Both the position numbers and the translations under genes were made by a program. Source: UBA9642 sp964545585 (lineage in GTDB: Archaea > Nanobdellota > Nanobdellia > Woesearchaeales > UBA9642). Taken from it: a stretch of 40,467 nucleotides of DNA. The DNA is taken from positions 1 to 40,467 of the forward strand of contig CAZJFT010000005.1 of NCBI GenBank assembly GCA_964545585.1, written 5' to 3'. Numbering within the stretch: the stretch's first letter is position 1; every line of letters begins with the position of its first letter. Under the pieces are notes generated by a model. It ran no database searches. It was not told where the DNA came from and saw only the letters and a program-made list of their open reading frames with translations. Positions 25,427 through 30,978 of this stretch are shown here, one piece after another.

Positions 25427-26500
25427 TTAATTGTCACTCAGGGAAGAAAGTGACTGATTTTTTAAGTATGTGAGGGGTTTTATTCCCTTACTTAAAGAGA
25501 GCGCATTATTCTTATATGATTCTACGTATTTTTTACCTATTACATATTCTCTACTACCAGGTTCGAATTTATTCATAAAATTTTTTTGTTGGTCGGACAT
25601 CCCATAATTATACTTTATTGCTTCATCAGTTATTGCATCAGATAGAATTTTTATTTTAGAGTCTTCTACAAATTTTTCATTACCGAATATTACTTTTCCG
25701 GAGAATAATGGATCTGTGACGCTAATATCAAAATGCCGGGCCTTATTTTTGAAATCTTCGAAGTTTAATTCATATATGTCGAGCCATCCATTAAAATAAT
25801 TATTCGAATTGTTGCCGGATATTATAAATAAATCTATATCGCTATATGGCTTTTTCGATCCATAGAGAATTATAGTGCTTTCTTTAAGCCTATTTTGAGA
25901 TATGTGAAATAGCGTATTGAGCAACTTTTCATTCGTATAATGTTTAGGAAGTCCCATTTGCGCGATCAATCCAAAAGAAGTTAATGTGTCGTCTGCTTGG
26001 TCAAAATATTCTGATAATTCTGAATATTCTCTTGGCAACATATTCTTTTTAGATGTCCATATGGCGGTATTTCCTGTTTTGTCACACAAGTATTTCTCTA
26101 TCCATAAAGCGAATCCCTCATAATTTCCAAAATTAGTATTTGCAATTCCAAATAGTTGATTTTTAGCAGTTTCTTGGTCAAATAAAAACTGCTCTCTTTC
26201 ATCTTTAGAATTTAATTCCGATAATGGTCTTCCTATTACCGAATTTTCACAGTAAATTCCGTGACCAAAAAATTCATGAAATGCATTAGTAATTAAGTGT
26301 TTCGAATCAGAATTAACATATGCAATATTGCTTTTTGGGATATACGCTCCCTCAGAATCCTTGTTGAAATTGTTTGTCTTACAAAATAGATTCCACAATT
26401 CCGAATCATAAGCCTTTATCGAAGTCTTCTCTGTAGATAACCCGAAATCATTTTTAATGATTTTACTCCCAGAATCAATTACTTGTTCCAGATTTGTCAT
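25427..26500 (-). CDS. fusion of HExxxH metallopeptidase-like and nucleotidyltransferase domains
   Basis: The first half (about 1-190) holds HEFFGH (residues 75-80) and then YEGFALWIE (127-135). HExxxH followed by EG-A is the zinc site pattern of the MATCAP/DUF1704 metallopeptidases, with Glu128 as the possible third ligand; the canonical HExxH is not present. The second half (about 200-290) carries LYGSKKPYSDIDLFII, a GS...DxD nucleotidyltransferase motif with Asp221 and Asp223. FDISVTDPLFSG supplies the third acid (Asp258), as in minimal nucleotidyltransferases. The loop between GS and DxD is shorter than usual. The gene overlaps its upstream partner by 26 bases. The target is unknown; protein modification is one possibility. 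Confidence 0.65.
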   Translation of the reverse strand: MTNLEQVIDSGSKIIKNDFGLSTEKTSIKAYDSELWNLFCKTNNFNKDSEGAYIPKSNIAYVNSDSKHLITNAFHEFFGHGIYCENSVIGRPLSELNSKDEREQFLFDQETAKNQLFGIANTNFGNYEGFALWIEKYLCDKTGNTAIWTSKKNMLPREYSELSEYFDQADDTLTSFGLIAQMGLPKHYTNEKLLNTLFHISQNRLKESTIILYGSKKPYSDIDLFIISGNNSNNYFNGWLDIYELNFEDFKNKARHFDISVTDPLFSGKVIFGNEKFVEDSKIKILSDAITDEAIKYNYGMSDQQKNFMNKFEPGSREYVIGKKYVESYKNNALSLSKGIKPLTYLKNQSLSSLSDN

Positions 26501-26768
26501 CTGAATCCCTCAGTGAAATCAATCCCGCAAGTATTTCTTCGGCTTTTTCAAAAGGTATTTTTGGTTCAACATATAGTGCGACTAAATTGTTTGCCGCAAT
26601 TTCTATTTTTGTATTTAATAAAAAACTACCCGTCCAAAATCTGTCAAAATCTTGGACATCGGCTAAAAAATCAGGATCTTCCCTATTTTCTATATACCTC
26701 TGATACAGCGATATAAGTTTCTCAGTCAGTTCTTTAGGGTTAATCTCTTTTGGTTTGTATGGCTCCAT
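26475..26768 (-). CDS. small helical protein paired with the peptidase-nucleotidyltransferase
   Basis: The protein has 97 residues, is mostly helical and acidic, and has no membrane segment. It begins MEPYKPKEINPKELTEKL and contains a Trp-aromatic centre (DRFWTGSFLL). Its last 26 bases overlap the start of the fusion gene in another frame, so translation is coupled. Size and position suit a small partner or antitoxin-like protein for the enzyme downstream, but sequence alone does not show this. No family is recognised. One base separates it from the preceding small gene. Confidence 0.55.
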   Translation of the reverse strand: MEPYKPKEINPKELTEKLISLYQRYIENREDPDFLADVQDFDRFWTGSFLLNTKIEIAANNLVALYVEPKIPFEKAEEILAGLISLRDSDDKSGTSN

Positions 26769-26769
26769 T

Positions 26770-27054
26770 TTAGTAGTTGTATCTATCCATCTTATTTGGC
26801 AGATTCCATTTGTTGGCGTTCAAATCAATCATCGAGGCCTCATATCCATTAAAGGTTCTTAACTTTTCGTTTGTTCCTAGTCTTGTTATGGATCCGCCAT
26901 ACAAGAAGTTTCCATCACTGCTGCCATGTATATGTATTGATGTTCCTGTTGATGGAAAATCATACACTTTTAATGGCGGCGTGAATAGTGCTGCCGTATC
27001 TTTACTATATACGTCTACATTCTTTATCAAGTTTTCTAACATTTGTTTTCCCAT
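26770..27054 (-). CDS. small hypothetical protein, 94 aa
   Basis: The start ATG 27054 is preceded by GGAG nine bases upstream; GTG 27072 would place the ribosome site inside the gene. The protein has a short N-terminal helix, then Gly/Ser-rich beta-like sequence (STGTSIHIHGSSDGNF) and no Cys. It has no signal peptide. It shares a 16-base leader, GGAGAAGATAAAAATG, with the next gene upstream, as if the two arose by duplication of a translation-start cassette. Function unknown. Confidence 0.5.
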   Translation of the reverse strand: MGKQMLENLIKNVDVYSKDTAALFTPPLKVYDFPSTGTSIHIHGSSDGNFLYGGSITRLGTNEKLRTFNGYEASMIDLNANKWNLPNKMDRYNY

Positions 27055-27084
27055 TTTTATCTTCTCCTTCACTTTTGGTGAATA

Positions 27085-27312
27085 TTATAGTTGATAGTAT
27101 TCTGGCAATCTTTCCTGATTCCATTCTACTGTCGGAAACATTGTTAATTCTGGCATCTTGCTCCCCGGAAATATCCGTTTCTCCGCCGGTATTTTTATTT
27201 CCGGAAACAAAGACGTCTCTACTCCCGGAAAATATACTGGATACTTCCTGTCCGAGCCCGGACAGAGAATTCCTGTCCTATACAAATTATTTGTCTGGTA
27301 TTGTCCTAACAT
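27085..27312 (-). CDS. small Pro-rich hypothetical protein with FPx repeats, 75 aa
   Basis: The start is chosen at ATG 27312 because the 16-base leader GGAGAAGATAAAAATG is identical to that of the neighbour. ATG 27351 would add 13 Lys/Ile-rich residues and cannot be excluded. The body repeats FPG/FPE/FPG/FPT at spacings of 8, 12 and 11 residues, with few charged residues in between. The same stretch of DNA carries several CGGAAA copies and a 7-bp hairpin (27248-27265). It may be a short structural peptide, or the frame may only ride on repeated DNA. Confidence 0.4.
   Translation of the reverse strand: MLGQYQTNNLYRTGILCPGSDRKYPVYFPGVETSLFPEIKIPAEKRIFPGSKMPELTMFPTVEWNQERLPEYYQL
27248..27265. 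repeat. perfect inverted repeat inside a small gene
   Basis: CTGTCCG (27248-27254) and CGGACAG (27259-27265) flank AGCC, giving a 7-bp G+C-rich stem. TTCCTGTCC occurs on both sides of it (27245 and 27270). Several CCGGAAA copies lie within the next 120 bases towards lower coordinates. Confidence 0.6.
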
Positions 27313-27374
27313 TTTTATCTTCTCCATAGCTATCGCTATCTTTTTCTTCATTTTATCCCCAATTCATTCGAAAT

Positions 27375-27842
27375 TTATTCGAAGTGCTCTTCGTGTGTCA
27401 GGAACCTCTCTTCCTGTATCGTTTCTAGCAGGTTATATACTGAAAGCTGTGTCAGAGGGACTTGCTCTTCGAGCAATTCTAAAAAGTCCTCTGCAGATTT
27501 CTGGTTCCTGAATATGCATTCTATGTGGAAGCTTGCACTGTTGTTGATCAAGTGTATGTTATTCACGTTCTTGTGTGATGTCAGGAACTGTTTAAGCTTC
27601 TCTTTGCCCTGCACATCAGTCCTTATTATGAAAAATACTTTTATTGGGAATCCTATCTTCTCGAATGATATTTTTGTTATCTGCCTGATTACTTCTGTTC
27701 TTTGCAGCTTATGCATTATATCGTAGAGTGTGCTTTTCGGTATTTCCTGGTTTTTTGCCACGCCCATTATGTTCTGCGTATCTTGTCTCCTTAGTGCAGT
27801 TATGAGCTTCTTTTCTTTGCTGTTTAACATTTTATGTTCCAT
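27375..27842 (-). CDS. Lrp/AsnC-family regulator (copy 1)
   Basis: The 155-residue protein has a winged helix in residues about 8-55 (LITALRRQDTQNIMGVAKNQEIPKSTLYDIMHKLQ) and an RAM-like ligand domain from about 65 (GFPIKVFFIIRTD) to 140. This is the usual size for Lrp/AsnC. A TATA element (27862-27872) lies about 25 bases before ATG 27842, so that ATG is preferred to ATG 27830. The inverted repeat CGGAATA/TATTCCG (27890-27912) sits just upstream of the TATA box. A C-terminal EEHFE tail is extra. Confidence 0.75.
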   Translation of the reverse strand: MEHKMLNSKEKKLITALRRQDTQNIMGVAKNQEIPKSTLYDIMHKLQRTEVIRQITKISFEKIGFPIKVFFIIRTDVQGKEKLKQFLTSHKNVNNIHLINNSASFHIECIFRNQKSAEDFLELLEEQVPLTQLSVYNLLETIQEERFLTHEEHFE

Positions 27843-27861
27843 CTGTTAGTGTATCTTTTTT

Positions 27862-27872
27862 GTTTTAATAAG
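27862..27872 (-). promoter_or_regulatory. TATA box of the Lrp-like gene
   Basis: On the minus strand this reads CTTATTAAAAC, centred about 25 bases before ATG 27842, implying a leaderless message. Confidence 0.45.
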
Positions 27873-27889
27873 CGTTATCGGATAAAAAT

Positions 27890-27912
27890 CGGAATATTTC
27901 TGGACTATTCCG
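27890..27912. promoter_or_regulatory. CGGAATA inverted repeat, probable operator
   Basis: CGGAATA (27890-27896) and TATTCCG (27906-27912) form a perfect 7-bp inverted repeat with a 9-base spacer. It lies some 20 bases upstream of the TATA box of the Lrp-like gene. The same half-site extended to CGGAATAATT occurs in both arms of the divergent promoter at 28813 and 28911. Confidence 0.6.
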
Positions 27913-27927
27913 GAAATCCTTAATTTA

Positions 27928-28389
27928 TTATTTTCCTATCATGTCAACCAAATCTGGTTGACTGATGAATTCCTCTCTCCTGATCTCTTCAAGTATGTAA
28001 TGCACCTGCTTCAATTCTGCACCTAATGAGTCGATTTTATCGTTGAATTGCTCCAAATGCAGCATGTCCTTGAATATCGCTTCAATGAAATAGTCGAATC
28101 CGTTGTTTATCCTATAAACGGAATTGACTGAAAGGCAGGATTCGAGAAACTTCTTCAGGGGTTCTCTCTTCTCTTGGCAGATCTTTACAAGAATATTTAC
28201 TTTAATGTCGTATCCTAGCTTCTTGAAATCTACAAGCACAGTACTCTTAGTTATTATCTCTTTATTGTATTTCTTCATCCTGTCAAATATCGTGCTTACA
28301 GGCATTAATGTGTGCTTGCTGATCCTTGTAAGATTCCTTCTCGAATCCTGCCTCAGATGCGCGATTATTTTAAGGTCGTCGGTGTTCAT
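27928..28389 (-). CDS. Lrp/AsnC-family regulator (copy 2)
   Basis: The 153-residue protein has an N-terminal HTH (residues about 5-45: IIAHLRQDSRRNLTRISKHTLMPVSTIFDRMKKY) that fits Lrp/AsnC well. An RAM-like domain follows (KLGYDIKVNILVKICQEKREPLKKFL). It is only weakly similar to its neighbour copy 1, so this is a regulator pair rather than a recent duplicate. It starts nine bases after the stop of a small upstream gene, so it is probably read from the divergent promoter near 28825. Confidence 0.75.
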   Translation of the reverse strand: MNTDDLKIIAHLRQDSRRNLTRISKHTLMPVSTIFDRMKKYNKEIITKSTVLVDFKKLGYDIKVNILVKICQEKREPLKKFLESCLSVNSVYRINNGFDYFIEAIFKDMLHLEQFNDKIDSLGAELKQVHYILEEIRREEFISQPDLVDMIGK

Positions 28390-28398
28390 TTTGATCGT

Positions 28399-28578
28399 TT
28401 AATATTTTGTCATATGAAATTTGTAAAAAGGATTTTTTTCTTCCTCAATAATTCGTTCTATCCATGTTGGGGTGATTCCCACATAATATGTTCCAGGGAT
28501 AATTTTTGCTGCATCACGCAAGGTAAGGAAGCGTGGCAAGTTGTCATTATGGCGGATAGTGTTTTTATTTTCATACAT
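28399..28578 (-). CDS. small hypothetical protein, 59 aa (MYEN pair member)
   Basis: ATG 28578 follows GGTGAT by four bases and overlaps the upstream gene's end in ATGTATGA, an 8-base overlap implying coupled translation. A frame extension to 28608 is open but would start before the ribosome site. The protein begins MYENKN and has an amphipathic stretch PTWIERIIEEE. It is soluble and basic at the end. Its opening resembles the upstream MYEMKK protein, so the two may be old paralogues. Function unknown. Confidence 0.5.
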   Translation of the reverse strand: MYENKNTIRHNDNLPRFLTLRDAAKIIPGTYYVGITPTWIERIIEEEKNPFYKFHMTKY

Positions 28579-28765
28579 TTTTATCACCAGGATATTTGTT
28601 CCAAACATATTTTCCAGAGATACAATCTATTTTTGCATTTCCATACATTATGTCTTCATATGTTGGTATGGGGATTTTATATATTCCGAATGGCGATTCT
28701 AAGATTTTAAAATAAGGAAATGATTTGGGGGTGTCATTTGTATGTTGTTTTTTCATTTCGTACAT
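28571..28765 (-). CDS. small hypothetical protein, 64 aa (MYEM pair member)
   Basis: The start is ATG 28765, eight bases after a very strong GAGGAGG site; the in-frame ATG at 28780 would contain that site. The protein is rich in Lys, Tyr, Pro and Ile (FKILESPFGIYKIPIPTYEDIMYG), with no membrane segment. It is the first gene of the minus-strand island read from the divergent promoter. An unusually good ribosome site for this genome suggests high expression. No family is recognised. Confidence 0.5.
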   Translation of the reverse strand: MYEMKKQHTNDTPKSFPYFKILESPFGIYKIPIPTYEDIMYGNAKIDCISGKYVWNKYPGDKNV

Positions 28766-28792
28766 TTTATTCCTCCTCATTCCGTGTCATGT

Positions 28793-28804
28793 GGGACGCG
28801 TCCC
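28793..28804. repeat. 12-base perfect palindrome GGGACGCGTCCC
   Basis: It lies in the predicted 5' leader of the minus-strand island, 28 bases before ATG 28765 and beside the core promoter. It is the most G+C-rich point of an otherwise AT-rich spacer. Confidence 0.6.
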
Positions 28805-28812
28805 GGACTTTT

Positions 28813-28830
28813 CGGAATAATTCTATATAA
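28813..28830 (-). promoter_or_regulatory. minus-arm TATA box with CGGAATAATT operator
   Basis: On the minus strand TTATATAG (28823-28830) is followed directly by AATTATTCCG (28813-28822). The operator would overlap the start of transcription of the small-gene island. Confidence 0.55.
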
Positions 28831-28900
28831 GTCGGAAAAATATATATACTTTTGGCAATTATAATTATTATATGTAATTATATAATTATTTATAGAAAAA

Positions 28901-28920
28901 TATATAAATCCGGAATAATT
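28901..28920 (+). promoter_or_regulatory. plus-arm TATA box with CGGAATAATT operator
   Basis: TATATAAA (28901-28908) is followed after two bases by CGGAATAATT (28911-28920), then ATG at 28931. The operator lies between the TATA box and the leaderless start, a place where bound protein would block initiation. It mirrors the minus arm. Confidence 0.6.
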
Positions 28921-28930
28921 ACGCTTATTC

Positions 28931-29893
28931 ATGAAGAGAAAAGTCAACTTAGTAGGACAGAACACACTCACAGTAAGTCTCCCAAAGAAATGGGTAGAGA
29001 AGAACAACATAAAGAAAGGAGACGAGATAGATGTAGAGGAAGAGAGGAATGCTCTGCTTCTGTCTGCTAAAAAAAAGATTACGAAAAGAAAAGTAATAAT
29101 TGATGTAGATCAATTCAACACCTTGATGCTTAATAGGTTCTTGGACGAACTTTATGTGACGGGCACAGAGGAGATAGTCCTTAAGTATAAAAAAGGAGGG
29201 TTGTATTCTCATCAATCAAAAATGCATGAAGACATAATCGCATACTCAAAGAAAATATCTGAGCGATATATAGGAATGGAGATAGTATCGCAGAAACCGG
29301 GCAACATAACGTTACAGAGTCTGATGTCACAGGAAGATTTTCAAAAGATAAATGTCATACAACACAGGATAGTGTTCTTGATAAAAGAATTGCTGAATGA
29401 ATATATTTCCGCACTGGATAAGGACTTCTCGGAATTCGACAAGAGAGTATATGATTATCATGATAATATCGTGAAATTCATAAATTATTATCTTAGGTTG
29501 TTATATCAGTCGGATAATGAGGAATATGTGAAAGATGCATATACTAAGATATATTCGTTGGTCGCCATAATGATTGACAAAGTAAGGCATGCGAGCAAGA
29601 GAACTGTAAAGATAAAGACGTTCAGGAAAGAATTCAAGCAGACACTCAAAGAGATATTTGATTTCTTCATCAGGCAATTTGATATATTGACAAAAAATGA
29701 TCTTAATACAGAAGAACTGCATGAAATAATATGTATGCGTTATAATGTTATAGACACCATACGCAATAAGAGAAAATATTCCATAGAAGAATACTATGTT
29801 ATAGGGGAGATAAACATATTCTTGGACACAATAAATAACTTCGTTGAATGCTATGCTGCAATAAACATGGAAAGATATGTGGAGAAATATTAA
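28931..29893 (+). CDS. SpoVT-AbrB / PhoU-like regulator
   Basis: Residues 1-50 form a SpoVT-AbrB swapped-hairpin DNA-binding domain (KVNLVGQNTLTVSLPKKWVEKNNIKKGDEIDV). The remainder is all-helical, with PhoU-like charged repeats (about 120-315). This architecture is common in archaea as 'phosphate uptake regulator' proteins. No phosphate transporter is nearby, so the name should not be taken as function here. The length of 320 residues is normal. It is divergent from the small-gene island and its promoter carries the CGGAATAATT site. It is a strong candidate for autoregulation and island control. Its 3' end overlaps the convergent kinase gene by four bases. Confidence 0.82.
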   Translation: MKRKVNLVGQNTLTVSLPKKWVEKNNIKKGDEIDVEEERNALLLSAKKKITKRKVIIDVDQFNTLMLNRFLDELYVTGTEEIVLKYKKGGLYSHQSKMHEDIIAYSKKISERYIGMEIVSQKPGNITLQSLMSQEDFQKINVIQHRIVFLIKELLNEYISALDKDFSEFDKRVYDYHDNIVKFINYYLRLLYQSDNEEYVKDAYTKIYSLVAIMIDKVRHASKRTVKIKTFRKEFKQTLKEIFDFFIRQFDILTKNDLNTEELHEIICMRYNVIDTIRNKRKYSIEEYYVIGEINIFLDTINNFVECYAAINMERYVEKY

Positions 29894-30978
29894 TTGAATA
29901 ATTTCTTAATATTTTGATGATCGTTCGGACCTGCAGTGAGAAGTGAATTTGTTATTTTAACGATGTTTTTGTCTTCTATGTTCCTGTTAACTTTTTTAAG
30001 ATATCCTGCAAGCATTTCCTTATTGCGGTATATCTTTATCCTCTCATCATATATATTGTTCGCAAATATTGTTTCACTCATATTAGGCGATTTAAGGAAC
30101 AAATGTACTCCATAAGCCATCCTATACATCATCTGTCCAAGAGACACAAGATCATTAGCCAGGAATTCTCCAGAACCATATCGCCTATTATCTTTAGATT
30201 CAGCATCGGAGTTAGTTGAAGCAATTCCTAAATCAATTATTATTGCGCGGTCTTTCTTCTCATCAATCATTATGTTCGCAGGTCTTATGTCTCTATGAAA
30301 GTATATGTGTGCATTTCTCATTTCAATCAGGCCGTTAAGAATATCATATGAATATTTGATTACCTTTTCTGATGGAAGATTTGTCTCTCTCTTTAAGATG
30401 TTCTCTAAAGAATCGCCTTTGATATAATCTAATTCAATATAATCGCCCATGTCATTCACATATCCCCAAGACGAATCATGTTCTCCCCTCGTTGCGTGTA
30501 TGACATTCTTTGGTTTCTTTATTTTTTGAAGCAATTCATACTCTTTTCTTATATCGCTAGAGAACTTGAAAGCTTTTGGTCCTCCGTGAAAATCCCTTTC
30601 AACAGGTTTTCCGCTTGAATAATCAAGTATTGTCCATCTCTGAAAAATGACAATGCCCGAATTTCCCACCCCTAAAAATTTGTATTCTCCTTTTGCAGGA
30701 GGTGTCTGGTAATTTTTATGAGTATTGATTATGAAGTTGTATTCTCGTGTTCTTTCTTCGAAACTTGCAATGCCTTGAAGAATCTTGAATAGTTCTTTTT
30801 GCCTCTTACTTGAGAGTGTTTCTGGCGTTATCCCTACAGCAAATAATTGTTTTTTCTGAAGATTGGTGAATCCCTCGTAATAATTCTTAAGAAGCGTTTC
30901 AGGGATAATTACGTCCTTATACATATCCTCTGTTTGTTTCTTTAATCTATCGACTTCATCCCAATCGATTTTTATCAT
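29890..30978 (-). CDS. Hanks-type Ser/Thr protein kinase
   Basis: The 362-residue protein has an N-terminal helical extension of about 95 residues before the kinase fold. Visible motifs are the glycine loop GVGNSG (103-108), the ATP Lys in KAFKF (135-139), Glu148 of helix C, the catalytic loop HRDIRPAN (228-235), DLG (249-251) in place of DFG, and a YGSGEFLANDLVSLG stretch containing the subdomain IX Asp. All catalytic residues are present, so activity is expected. No membrane helix is seen; the protein is cytosolic. It starts inside the end of the upstream APH-type kinase gene (ATGA overlap). Its substrate is unknown; the convergent regulator or its operon partner are possible targets. Confidence 0.82.
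   Translation of the reverse strand: MIKIDWDEVDRLKKQTEDMYKDVIIPETLLKNYYEGFTNLQKKQLFAVGITPETLSSKRQKELFKILQGIASFEERTREYNFIINTHKNYQTPPAKGEYKFLGVGNSGIVIFQRWTILDYSSGKPVERDFHGGPKAFKFSSDIRKEYELLQKIKKPKNVIHATRGEHDSSWGYVNDMGDYIELDYIKGDSLENILKRETNLPSEKVIKYSYDILNGLIEMRNAHIYFHRDIRPANIMIDEKKDRAIIIDLGIASTNSDAESKDNRRYGSGEFLANDLVSLGQMMYRMAYGVHLFLKSPNMSETIFANNIYDERIKIYRNKEMLAGYLKKVNRNIEDKNIVKITNSLLTAGPNDHQNIKKLFN

Noticed and set aside
25427..26500. Canonical HExxH zinc peptidase
   Set aside because: The motif reads HEFFGH, i.e. HExxxH, so standard M48/M78-type assignment does not hold; the MATCAP-like pattern fits better.
25427..28765. Prophage or integrative element
   Set aside because: No integrase, terminase, capsid or att-like direct repeats were found at the borders, and no tRNA gene flanks the block.
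28931..29893. PhoU phosphate-transport protein
   Set aside because: The N-terminus is a clear SpoVT-AbrB DNA-binding domain and no pst genes are present, so a transport role is not supported.
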